Shown here one piece after another: positions 5,797 to 13,735 of a stretch of 29,071 nucleotides of DNA. The stretch is from Onstottus_A sp036505875 (GTDB taxonomy: Bacteria > Acidobacteriota > Blastocatellia > UBA7656), in NCBI GenBank assembly GCA_036505875.1, contig DASXSR010000228.1, forward strand, positions 1 through 29,071, read 5' to 3'. The translations under genes were made by a program, and so were the position numbers. The notes beneath the pieces are model-generated. The model saw only the letters and a list, made by a program, of their open reading frames with translations, was not told the DNA's origin and ran no database searches. How positions within the stretch are numbered: position 1 is the stretch's first letter; each line of letters opens with the position of its first letter.

Positions 5797-8130
5797 TCAT
5801 TTCGGCAAATCGAGCAGCACCTCAGCGCGAGATGCCATCACTTCTCTGCCGAAATCGGTGAGGCTCACAGTCGGGTAAATCCCCTTCCCCACCGCTATGC
5901 ATCGCGCCTGGATGAGAGCCTTCACGTATGCGCCAATGTCGTTCTGGGACATCTCCTTAAGCAGTCCGTAAGTCGAGAGTTGATCGAGATGATGTTCAGT
6001 CACCTGAGTCGAACGCGATCCACCAAGCACCGCGGCGACAGTCCCCTTGCCAAACCTCCCGTTGAGTCTTGCAACACAGCTCAATATCTTTCGCACGACG
6101 ACAGTCTGGGCTGGATTCAGACTGCGCCCGGCGAGTGTCTCAGGTTCGGCGACGGTCGTCGCCTGATTGAAGGGGCGATTCAACTCAGCTCGCTTTCTCA
6201 ACTCTGCGCGAAGGTCTCTACCGGTCGGCGCGTGATCGATTATCAACCGGTCGATTTCAGTAGTAGGTGGGAGCTTCGCTGAACTAGACGCTGCGACCTT
6301 CAAAGTACCGGCGTCGGCTCTATTGCCCTTAACGCTCGATCCCTCAAAATAATTGGACAGGTGTGGCGCGCACACAGAGCAGGTCTGACAATGATCGACC
6401 TTCTTACGATCGCCGAAGTAATTCAATATGAAACGGCGCAAGCAGGCTTTGTGATAACAGTAATCGATCATTCTGCGCAGCTTCCACTGTTCGGCCGAGG
6501 CTCGCGCAGCTAACTCCTTTGTGTCTATGCGCAAGCTGGCTGCGGGCGGATTATCAAGCAGCTTTATCCCCCGACCCTGATAGGCATTGCGATAAGAAAT
6601 AACACTGCGCGATGAAAGCCCGCGAAGCCCGCGGCGAACTTGCGCATCGGTGAGATTCAACGCGCGGCCAACCCCAACAAGATCAACCTCGCTTTGTTCC
6701 CTTTCGTTCAGGTCCTGATTGAAAACAAGCTCGCGCAGCAGGTTGCCTTCGACTGAATCATCAGCTACCTGGTCGAGCGCCGCATCGAGACGAGTCGCCA
6801 GCCACGCGATTATGTTCTTATCCGACGAGCGGCCGCGCTCGATGTGACGTGCCTTTTCAAGCATCACCAGCGCCGAATACATCGACATCTCATTCTTCTC
6901 GCCGAGACGTGCGGCCAACTCGCGAGCGGACATCTCAATCTTCTCATGGCCGAGAGATGCGATCTCGTGATAGACACGTCGGATCAATTCCGGCGGAGGA
7001 TTATTGCCTTCGATAAAGAATTGTTGCGTGCGCGTGTCGGCGTAGTTGAACAGCAGGAGGCAGTCAGCGGGCAGACCGTCTCTCCCCGCGCGTCCGACCT
7101 CTTGATAATAAGCTTCGATCGAGCCGGGGATGTGATAGTGAATCACAAATCGAATGTCGCATTTGTCGATGCCCATCCCGAATGCGTTCGTCGCGACAAT
7201 GGCTTGCAGTCGACCGCTCATGAAGCTGTCCTGCGCGCGAGTCCGCTCGAGTTCCCCCATGCCTCCGTGATAGGGCTCGACGCTGAGTCCCGCCATCTTG
7301 AGTTTGGCGGTGAGTTGCTCGACGCTCTTGCGAGTCGCCGTGTAGATGATCCCGGAACCGCGCTGGGAGCGCGCGCGTCCCGCGTGCATGCCTTCGCCGG
7401 CGGGCGAGCCAACCGGCGCGCGGGACGCCTGCGCTCCCAGCGCGTTGATGGTGCGTTTGACCGTTTCGAGTTTTTCTTTATCTGTCGAGACGTGAACCAC
7501 GCGCAAAGCAAGGTTCGGGCGGTCGAACCCGGCCACGAGGAAGCTCGGATTTGCCAGCCCCAACTGTTCGCTTATGTCCGCCCGAACTTTGGCAGTCGCC
7601 GTCGCAGTCAGCGCAAGTATTTGCGGATGTCCGAGGCGCCCGGCTGCCTCCTTGAGCCTGAGATAATCGGGTCTGAAATCGTGGCCCCAGTGCGATATGC
7701 AATGCGCCTCGTCGACCGCGAACAAGCGCACCTTGACTTCGGCGATCGAGTCCATGAAAGCCTGACTGCGAAACCGTTCGGGCGCTACATAAACCAGTTT
7801 GTAAATGCCGCGTCGAATCTCGCTCAGCCTCTTGTTAGTCTCAGCGTAACCGAGCGAGCTGTTGATGAACGTCGTTGCAATCCCTCGCGCCGAAAGTTGA
7901 TCCACCTGATCCTTCATCAGGGCAATGAGAGGCGAGACTACAAGGGTGACGCCGTCGATCATCAATGCCGGCAACTGATAGCAGAGCGACTTGCCTCCGC
8001 CGGTTGGCATTACGACCACGGCGTTTTGCCCGGCCAGCACCGACTCGATGACTTCGGCCTGGCCTTCCAGGAAATCGGTGAAGCCGAAATGTTGTTGAAG
8101 AGCCTCACGGGCTCGTTCGACGCTGCTCAC
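5797..8130 (-). CDS. recQ: ATP-dependent DNA helicase RecQ
   Basis: A 3'-5' superfamily-2 helicase for recombination and fork repair. The first RecA lobe has Walker A MPTGGGKSLCYQLP (41-54), DEAH box DEAHCISHWGHDFRPDY (140-156) and ALTATATAK (173-181). The second lobe has GSGIIYTATRKS (258-269) and FGMGIDKCDIRFVIHY, then EVGRAGRDG (317-352). Unlike the compact E. coli layout, about 170 residues of winged-helix-like sequence (about 375-545) come between the motor and the zinc module, whose likely ligands are C558, C563, C581 and C584 or C587. A further winged-helix-like segment lies at about 680-770. At 777 residues it is longer than most RecQ proteins. Residues 230-257, in the linker between the two lobes, are encoded by an inserted inverted-repeat element (7361-7444) that keeps the frame. 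The stop is followed at once by hairpin repeat copy B. Confidence 0.95.
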   Translation of the reverse strand: MSSVERAREALQQHFGFTDFLEGQAEVIESVLAGQNAVVVMPTGGGKSLCYQLPALMIDGVTLVVSPLIALMKDQVDQLSARGIATTFINSSLGYAETNKRLSEIRRGIYKLVYVAPERFRSQAFMDSIAEVKVRLFAVDEAHCISHWGHDFRPDYLRLKEAAGRLGHPQILALTATATAKVRADISEQLGLANPSFLVAGFDRPNLALRVVHVSTDKEKLETVKRTINALGAQASRAPVGSPAGEGMHAGRARSQRGSGIIYTATRKSVEQLTAKLKMAGLSVEPYHGGMGELERTRAQDSFMSGRLQAIVATNAFGMGIDKCDIRFVIHYHIPGSIEAYYQEVGRAGRDGLPADCLLLFNYADTRTQQFFIEGNNPPPELIRRVYHEIASLGHEKIEMSARELAARLGEKNEMSMYSALVMLEKARHIERGRSSDKNIIAWLATRLDAALDQVADDSVEGNLLRELVFNQDLNEREQSEVDLVGVGRALNLTDAQVRRGLRGLSSRSVISYRNAYQGRGIKLLDNPPAASLRIDTKELAARASAEQWKLRRMIDYCYHKACLRRFILNYFGDRKKVDHCQTCSVCAPHLSNYFEGSSVKGNRADAGTLKVAASSSAKLPPTTEIDRLIIDHAPTGRDLRAELRKRAELNRPFNQATTVAEPETLAGRSLNPAQTVVVRKILSCVARLNGRFGKGTVAAVLGGSRSTQVTEHHLDQLSTYGLLKEMSQNDIGAYVKALIQARCIAVGKGIYPTVSLTDFGREVMASRAEVLLDLPK
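7361..7444. repeat. 84-bp inverted-repeat element inserted in frame in recQ
   Basis: Arms of 25 bases at 7361-7385 and 7420-7444 are reverse complements with 23 of 25 matches (outer part GCGCTGGGAGCGC, inner part CGTCCCGCG). The whole element is 84 bp, exactly 28 codons, and encodes RecQ residues 230-257, rich in Ala, Gly, Arg and Ser, between two conserved helicase blocks. The extra residues have no counterpart in ordinary RecQ linkers, which supports insertion of a GC-rich REP/MITE-like unit rather than native coding sequence. Confidence 0.8.
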
Positions 8131-8427
8131 GCTGGACCTCGAATTGTTCGTTGCGCAGGTGATGAATCAGAGCGTGTTTGCAGGTGAAACCATACCACGC
8201 GCGCCGCGAGTTCTCAAATCACGTTCTGTCGCTACCTACTCGACTAGACTGTTGACCGCTGTTCTCAACTAGCTTAAGCTGTAGTTGCCCTGAATCCTCA
8301 CCGAGTCTGGCAACGTTCGTCGAGGCGGACGAAGAGAGCCAGCCTGATCCCATCGAGCGCGAACTGGGACGCTACAAAGAAGCGCGCGGCTCTACTGTAC
8401 TCGAACTATTCTAGGAGGTTGATTACG
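8131..8427. other. Intergenic region between divergent recQ and a secreted-protein gene, possible gene remnant
   Basis: Nearly 300 bp that should hold the promoters of both flanking genes; I see no clear -35/-10 pair. Bases 8307-8411 read on the plus strand as a hydrophilic coding-like stretch (VEADEESQPDPIERELGRY, then KEARGSTVLELF) ending in TAG at 8412-8414, which overlaps the next ribosome binding site. It has no start codon with a ribosome binding site, so if real it is the tail of a lost gene. Confidence 0.35.
8413..8418 (+). promoter_or_regulatory. Ribosome binding site of the secreted-protein gene at 8428
   Basis: Perfect AGGAGG nine bases before ATG 8428. It decides the start against the TTG at 8419, which would directly abut it. 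Confidence 0.8.
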
Positions 8428-8913
8428 ATGTGGAGATTTGTTCTAGCATTGACGATCGCTGTGGCATTGGCGCCTACCTCTTTTGCTCAGGGGCAAAGCG
8501 GCGATAAAGGGGCGAGCAAGCAGGAGATGAAGCAGCTCAACAAGGAAGCTAACAAGACCGGCGCAAAGGCCGAGGAGGCGGCCGACCAACTCGGTCGCGA
8601 CGTAGTGTTTTGCATACTTGCAGCGCACACAACCGGCGTCGGCACCGCGCAGCAGTTGAAAGATAAGTTCAACTCGCTTGCGAACTTTGAATTTGGGCAA
8701 TTCGTCGCGGCGGTGCTGCTCGCTGACAGAATTGACAAGCCACTCGACGATATTCTGGCGAAGTTGACGGCCGGCATGTCGATTGGGCAGATCACTAAAG
8801 AAGCAGATGTCAACATGGGAGACGTTCGCAATCACTTCGGTGAGTTTCGTAGCGAGCTGGCGAGATCAGAAACCAACCCGCCGACGAAGAATTGTCTCAA
8901 GAGCACACCATAA
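8428..8913 (+). CDS. Small secreted helical protein of unknown function
   Basis: 161 residues with a clear signal peptide (MWRFVLALTIAVALAPTSFA, cleavage likely before QGQSG), so it is exported to the periplasm or beyond. The mature part begins with a charged Lys/Glu-rich helix (about 25-55). A compact helical domain follows (about 60-145), including the phrases FGQFVAAVLLADRI and MSIGQITKEADVNMGDV, the latter resembling a helix-turn-helix pattern, though an exported protein is unlikely to bind DNA. Two cysteines, in VVFCILAA and near the C-terminus, could form a disulfide. The start follows a perfect AGGAGG. It stands alone between divergent recQ and the convergent M61 peptidase gene. I do not recognise the family. 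Confidence 0.8.
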   Translation: MWRFVLALTIAVALAPTSFAQGQSGDKGASKQEMKQLNKEANKTGAKAEEAADQLGRDVVFCILAAHTTGVGTAQQLKDKFNSLANFEFGQFVAAVLLADRIDKPLDDILAKLTAGMSIGQITKEADVNMGDVRNHFGEFRSELARSETNPPTKNCLKSTP

Positions 8914-8993
8914 ATGAAGCGGGTTTGGCGCCAGAGCGAATAACTGAACGGCTGGCATCAGCGCGGCGCTTGTATCCTCGCAGAACTGTCAGT

Positions 8994-10802
8994 TCATTTG
9001 CCGATCTTCAGCCACGCTTCGCGTATTTTTTTCTGCTCGGTCGTCGGATTCGATAGCTCGACGACCCTGTAGCCCGTCTCATTGCGCGAGCCAACCTGTA
9101 GGTCAATGGTCTGATCTTTTCCCGCGCGTTTGATCGCGAGTCTTACGCCGTTGCCGATTCGCTGCTCTAACCGTTCCATCACTGCTTGTTGATCTTTTTG
9201 AACATCCATGCCATCGACGCGCATCAGAATGTCTCCCGCGCGGAGACCGGCTTTGAACGACGGGCCGTCGCGATCGACGCGTGTGATCTTCAATCCTTCG
9301 GGCGTCTCGTCTATTTCTATCCCAAGCTGCGGAGTCCTTCGCGAAGATGATTCGAGTTTGTATCCGGCGTAACCGAGAATTGTGTCATAAGGCGGGATCT
9401 CGACGCCCGAAACATACTTGCGATAGAACTCGTGGTAATCGCGGCGGGTCAAGCGGGCGACAATCGCTATCATGTCCTCGGTCGTGAAGCCTTTGCCTTT
9501 CTGGTAGAAGTCTCGATACAGCGCGCGCATGACGTCATCGAGTCCTGCCGCGCCGCCCGTGTCGTGAAGAATCGACAAGTCGAGCAGGGCTCCAAGGTTT
9601 TGCCCTTGTGTGTAGTATGAAATGCCAAACGCCACGGGTGTGTCGTAGCCTACCCACGTCGAAACCGACGAGTTCGCAGGCGATATGTACGAGCGAGCCT
9701 CGCTGCCTTCGACGCCGTTGATTGCTCCTTCGATGTTCTGCAAGAACTGCTGTCGCGTACGGAGCCCCGCGCGATAAACCGCGATGCTGCCGTAGTAATT
9801 GGTGAAGCCCTCTGACACCCACAGCAGCGGTGTCTCGTCTTCGCGCGAGTAATCATAGGGCCACATGTCGGCGGGCCGAATTCGCTTGACGTTCCAGAGA
9901 TGGAAGAACTCATGCGACGCCGTTCCGATCATGAAATCGGGATTTGTGCTGTGAGCGAACGACACGTGCGAGTTCAAATGCTCGAGCGCCCCGCCGGCAT
10001 TCGACTCGGGTCGAGAGAAGAAATAAAAGTAGACGTACTTTTCGTAAGGCAAACCGCCGAAGATCGCGCTTTGAGCAGATGCAACCTTCGCGAGCATCCC
10101 GGTGAACTGTTCGGCTTTGTCCTTGGAGAACGCGCCTGCCGGCGTGGCAACCAGATAATGAGGCTTACCTTCGACTTGAAACTGAGTGAGATCGAACTTC
10201 CCCATCTCGGTCGGGCAATCAACCAGCGTATCGTAGTCGGGCGCAGTGAAAGTCGTCGGATCGTGTGTCTCTTTGAGCGCCGAAATGATCTTCCAATCAG
10301 TCGGCAGCTCGAAGCGAACAGTGCTCGGGCTCGCGCGGTGATTCCTTGCTTCCAGGAACAACTCAGTGCCGGTAAAGAAAGCGAAGTCACGGGTGATCTT
10401 TGCCTGATTTAAGGCGAGCACATTCGCGCGATAGTCGAATTCGACCTTTATCGAGTCCAGACCTCTGGTTTCCACGCGCCAGGTTTGCTTGCGAATCATC
10501 TCCGGCTGAAGTCGATTGCCCTTGGCGTCGGTGATCTTGAATCGAAGGACGTTCTTGAAATAATTCTCGATGGTGTACCAGCCCGGAGTCCAGGTCGGAA
10601 GCGAAAGCTCGAGCCGAGGCTCGCCGATGTTCTTGATGTCGGCCGTCACGTGAAAGAGCTGTTCCTCGACGCTTGCGACGCGAACGGTGTAGTCAACTTC
10701 AAACGCATCACGCTTTTGAGCAAGGACGAACGCAGATAAGCCTATACAGCCGCTCAAGAATAGCGAAAAGGTCAGCAAACGCGAGAGATGTACTTTCGGC
10801 AT
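8994..10802 (-). CDS. M61-family metallopeptidase with C-terminal PDZ domain
   Basis: Exported zinc peptidase of the M61 (glycyl aminopeptidase-like) family, 602 residues. An N-terminal signal is followed by a beta-sandwich domain (about 32-220). The catalytic domain has GGALEH at 270-275, the zinc motif HEFFH at 297-301 and the third ligand E331 in WVSEGFTNYY. The C-terminal PDZ domain (about 493-590) contains LGIEIDE and AGLRAGDILMRVDGMDV. LSGC at residues 16-19 resembles a lipobox, but normal cleavage after LAQ at 27-29 is equally likely. The domain order is the standard one for the family. It lies 166 bp downstream of a Gfo/Idh/MocA oxidoreductase on the same strand; the spacer contains only CGCAAAGG-type short repeats, so co-transcription is possible but not certain. 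Confidence 0.93.
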   Translation of the reverse strand: MPKVHLSRLLTFSLFLSGCIGLSAFVLAQKRDAFEVDYTVRVASVEEQLFHVTADIKNIGEPRLELSLPTWTPGWYTIENYFKNVLRFKITDAKGNRLQPEMIRKQTWRVETRGLDSIKVEFDYRANVLALNQAKITRDFAFFTGTELFLEARNHRASPSTVRFELPTDWKIISALKETHDPTTFTAPDYDTLVDCPTEMGKFDLTQFQVEGKPHYLVATPAGAFSKDKAEQFTGMLAKVASAQSAIFGGLPYEKYVYFYFFSRPESNAGGALEHLNSHVSFAHSTNPDFMIGTASHEFFHLWNVKRIRPADMWPYDYSREDETPLLWVSEGFTNYYGSIAVYRAGLRTRQQFLQNIEGAINGVEGSEARSYISPANSSVSTWVGYDTPVAFGISYYTQGQNLGALLDLSILHDTGGAAGLDDVMRALYRDFYQKGKGFTTEDMIAIVARLTRRDYHEFYRKYVSGVEIPPYDTILGYAGYKLESSSRRTPQLGIEIDETPEGLKITRVDRDGPSFKAGLRAGDILMRVDGMDVQKDQQAVMERLEQRIGNGVRLAIKRAGKDQTIDLQVGSRNETGYRVVELSNPTTEQKKIREAWLKIGK

Positions 10803-10968
10803 TTTTTGTTCTCAAGAAGTCATTGGTCTCATTCTCTTTTCTCCGTTTTACTATAGTGCCCGTCCGTAATCCATTACCGCAAGAAGCACAAGCCACAATT
10901 CCTTCGACGGGTTCGCGTCGTTGCCATTTCGCGCGCAAAGGCCCGCAACCACTCGCAAAGGCGCAAGC

Positions 10969-11922
10969 TCATCCCGCGAACGGGACGCCTGCCCGCGCTG
11001 CGTGCTGGCGAATCTTCTCAGTCACCTCGACCGCGAGCGCGAGCGCCCGCCGGCCGTCCTCGCCGGTGACTTTCACCGGAGCTCCTTCGACCGACGCCAA
11101 AAACGATTCGATCTCCAAACGCAGCGGTTCGCCGCGCGCGATCTCAAGCAGCCGGCTCGCGAACTCCGGCCTTCCCGCGGGCCGAGGCTTCACGCTCACC
11201 ACCGCAGCCTCTTGAACGGCGTAGTCAATGGACACGTATTCACCGGGCTGGAAAAACCTAAGCTTCCGCACGCGCTCGGCTGAGACGCGGCTCGCGGTCA
11301 GATTCGCCACACAGCCGTTGGCGAACTCGATCCGGGCGTTCGCAATATCGATTCGGGGTGTCAAGATCGGGATGCCCGCAGCTCGCACTTCAGAAACCTC
11401 ACTCTGGACGAACGACAGCACTACGTCGATGTCGTGAATCATCAAGTCCATCACCACATCGATGTCCAGGCTGCGAGGCGTGAAGACACTCAAGCGATGC
11501 GCTTCGAAGAATCGCGGCTCGCTCTTAATGCTCGCGGCTGCCATCACCGCCGGGTTGAAGCGTTCCAGGTGACCTATTTGCAACACAGCTTCCCCGCTAC
11601 TGGCTGCTTCGATGATTTGGTCGGCCTCGTCAAGCGTGCGAGCGATGGGTTTTTCAATAAGCACCGCTATTCCAGCCGTCAGCAACTCACAAGCGATTGG
11701 TTGATGCGACTCGGTTGGAACTGCCAGACTGGCCGCATCTACCTTGCCGATGAGTTCGCGATAATCGGCGATGAAGGCCGCCCCGTAGTGTTCAGCTACT
11801 GAGCGACCGCGCGACTCGTCGATGTCGCATACCGCGGCGAGGTGCGCGCCGGCAACTTCCGAATAGACACGTGAGTGCTCGCGGCCGAAGACTCCCGCTC
11901 CCACGACGCCAACCTTGATCAT
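10969..11922 (-). CDS. Gfo/Idh/MocA oxidoreductase, possibly UDP-GlcNAc 3-dehydrogenase (GnnA-like)
   Basis: Cytoplasmic NAD(P)-dependent sugar oxidoreductase of 317 residues. The Rossmann motif is VGVVGAGVFG at 4-13, the catalytic EKP is at 90-92 (VLIEKPIA), and the C-terminal domain contains GHLERFNPAV (117-126) and MDLMIHDIDVVLS (158-170). The last two phrases resemble GnnA-type enzymes that oxidise UDP-GlcNAc for lipid A with amide-linked chains. No lpx genes or GnnB aminotransferase is in the window, so the substrate is inference only. Divergent to it, 82 bp away, is an ArnT-like glycosyltransferase, which also suggests an envelope role. The final residues (HAARAGVPFAG) are encoded by GC-rich sequence sharing CGGGACGCCTGC (10981-10992) with the repeat inserted in recQ. 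Confidence 0.88.
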   Translation of the reverse strand: MIKVGVVGAGVFGREHSRVYSEVAGAHLAAVCDIDESRGRSVAEHYGAAFIADYRELIGKVDAASLAVPTESHQPIACELLTAGIAVLIEKPIARTLDEADQIIEAASSGEAVLQIGHLERFNPAVMAAASIKSEPRFFEAHRLSVFTPRSLDIDVVMDLMIHDIDVVLSFVQSEVSEVRAAGIPILTPRIDIANARIEFANGCVANLTASRVSAERVRKLRFFQPGEYVSIDYAVQEAAVVSVKPRPAGRPEFASRLLEIARGEPLRLEIESFLASVEGAPVKVTGEDGRRALALAVEVTEKIRQHAARAGVPFAG

Positions 11923-12004
11923 TCCCGCTCTCAGACTTGACCCGATTAAAATCGCTACCTAGACTGACAAATCAAAGATACATCCAACGAAAGCCCATCA
12001 GGCC

Positions 12005-13672
12005 TTGCAAGCACAATCGTCAATTAACGAAGCAAAGATAATAGTGGAACCCCGACGCGCTGCCAACCGGCCCTATGCATTCGCGGCGATCCTTGCGGCA
12101 TCGGCGTTCACGTTTTTTTTCGGCTTGGGGCGGCTCGGATTTCTCGGCCCCGACGAGCCGCGATACGCAGAAGTAGCGCGGGAGATGTTTGTGAGCGGCG
12201 ACTACATTTCGACGCGGCTCTGTGGCTGCCTGTGGTTCGAGAAGCCCGCGCTGCTCTACTGGCTGTCTGCGATTGGTTATCGTTTTTTCGGCGTTAACGA
12301 GCTGGCTGCGCGATTACCATCGGCTATTGCGGCGTTGATGACGGTCGCGTTTCTGTATGCCGCACTGCATCGTTTTGGCTTTGGGCGCCTGGCCGCTTCA
12401 GCGTCGCTGGTGCTGGCTACAAGCGGCATCTTTATCGCTTACGCCCACGTTGCCGTGCCTGACATGATTCTCACAGCGGCCACGACTGCGGCTTTGATTG
12501 CCGCGTTTATTGCGACCACCGCGACCGGCCGCGCGCGGACAGCGTACTGGTCAGCATCCTTCGCGTTCATGGGTCTGGGCGTGTTGGCGAAGGGACTGGT
12601 CGGCATCGTTTTAGTCCTTGCCATACTCGCCGTCTACTTTCTTATGACCAGACAATTGAAACAACTCCGATGGCGCGACCTGGCTTTGGGACTTGCGGTG
12701 TTCGCTGTGGTTGCCGCAAGCTGGTACGCGCCGGTTACGATCAGGCATGGGTGGTCCTTCATCGAAGAGTTCTTCATCCGACATCACTTGCAGCGCTACA
12801 CCACCAACGAGTTCGGCCACCCTCAGCCGATCTATTTTTTTCTACTTGTTGCGCTGGCAGGCGCTGCGCCGTGGACCTTTTTTCTGATACCCGCCATCGC
12901 ACGATTGCGATCACTGAGGCCGCGTGATAATGCTCGAGACTCGCTGCTTGCCCTGGCGTGGATTTGGGCAGTAGTGCCGCTGGTTTTCTTCTCGTTCTCC
13001 GAGTCTAAGCTTCCCGGCTACATCTTGCCGATCTCGCCGGCCCTGGCTTTGATCATCGGAGTTGAAATAGAGGACTTCTGGCGCGGTGATCGAGGACGTG
13101 CGCGAAAGACAGCGCTCTGGCTAACCGCTCTAACCGTGATCGGGATGGGCGTCGCGTTGATCGCATACTCGCGCGGCGAAGCGCCGGACGCCCACGGCTG
13201 GCCGGTAGCGTTGGAGTTCTTACCTCTTGCGATTGCAGTAGGTTCGATCGTTGCGCTGGCCGGGAATAAGCATCGCGTCTTTGTTGCCGCCACGGCGGGA
13301 GTTGTCATGACTATCATACTTGCCTCGGTGGTCCTGTTATTTCCTACCCTCAGCGACGAGGTGAGCATGAAGACACTTTCGCTCGAAGCTGCAGCCGCGT
13401 TGAGGCCGGGCGAGAAAATCGGGTTCTATCTCAAGAAGGAGTTCGCGCCCGTCTTCTACGCCGAAGGTCGAGTCCTCTGCGAACCGAAGAGAGGCGGAAC
13501 ATTTTACGCGTTGCACGAGCAGATGCTTTACGAAGCGCTCGAGCACGAGAAGAGTATGATTGTTATTACCAAGCCGAATTGGGTAGAGGGCCTGAAAGCC
13601 GACGCCAGGTTTTCAACTGAATTCATCGCTGGTCAAGGCGACTCCCTGGCATTTAGGGTCTCACTGAAGTGA
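12005..13672 (+). CDS. ArnT/PMT-type (GT39/GT83) membrane glycosyltransferase
   Basis: Integral inner-membrane GT-C glycosyltransferase of about 555 residues that would move a sugar from an undecaprenyl-phosphate donor onto lipid A, protein or another envelope acceptor. Near the N-terminus the motif LGPDEPRYAEVAREM carries the acidic pair of the first periplasmic loop, followed by WFEKPALLYWLSAIGY. About ten hydrophobic helices span residues 25-455, and a soluble C-terminal domain follows (about 460-555). This matches ArnT/PMT_2 proteins in pattern and length. The start is uncertain: TTG 12005 has a weak AGG five bases before it, and GTG 12044 is an alternative. The gene is divergent from the Gfo/Idh/MocA gene. 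Its TGA stop lies inside a heptamer array at 13669-13735, and its last codons form a hairpin core also found near rho. Confidence 0.88.
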   Translation: MQAQSSINEAKIIVEPRRAANRPYAFAAILAASAFTFFFGLGRLGFLGPDEPRYAEVAREMFVSGDYISTRLCGCLWFEKPALLYWLSAIGYRFFGVNELAARLPSAIAALMTVAFLYAALHRFGFGRLAASASLVLATSGIFIAYAHVAVPDMILTAATTAALIAAFIATTATGRARTAYWSASFAFMGLGVLAKGLVGIVLVLAILAVYFLMTRQLKQLRWRDLALGLAVFAVVAASWYAPVTIRHGWSFIEEFFIRHHLQRYTTNEFGHPQPIYFFLLVALAGAAPWTFFLIPAIARLRSLRPRDNARDSLLALAWIWAVVPLVFFSFSESKLPGYILPISPALALIIGVEIEDFWRGDRGRARKTALWLTALTVIGMGVALIAYSRGEAPDAHGWPVALEFLPLAIAVGSIVALAGNKHRVFVAATAGVVMTIILASVVLLFPTLSDEVSMKTLSLEAAAALRPGEKIGFYLKKEFAPVFYAEGRVLCEPKRGGTFYALHEQMLYEALEHEKSMIVITKPNWVEGLKADARFSTEFIAGQGDSLAFRVSLK

Positions 13673-13735
13673 GGCGTGATGCGTGATGCGTGACGAATCA
13701 CGTATCACGCATCACGGGTCACGGATCACGAATCA
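13669..13735. repeat. Gene-less heptamer array filling the gap between two convergent genes
   Basis: Three GTGANGC-type units and a GTGAC (13669-13694) are followed by GAA and then five TCACGNN units and TCA (13698-13735). The two halves are inverted and can fold: 13674-13693 pairs with 13698-13717 with 18 of 20 matches around a CGAA loop. The TGA stop of the plus-strand glycosyltransferase (13670-13672) is in the first unit, and the stop of the minus-strand hydrolase (TCA at 13733-13735) is the last. The unit is the same as in the cassette at 1233-1770. The fold could also serve as a two-way transcription end, although no T-run is visible. Confidence 0.88.

Noticed and set aside
6844..8187. 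447-codon open frame on the plus strand
   Set aside because: Antisense shadow of recQ; no domain or ribosome binding site, and the minus frame has all helicase motifs.
10740..10802. Lipoprotein signal (LSGC) in the M61 peptidase
   Set aside because: The pattern is possible, but an ordinary signal-peptidase site after LAQ fits equally well, so no lipoprotein call was made.
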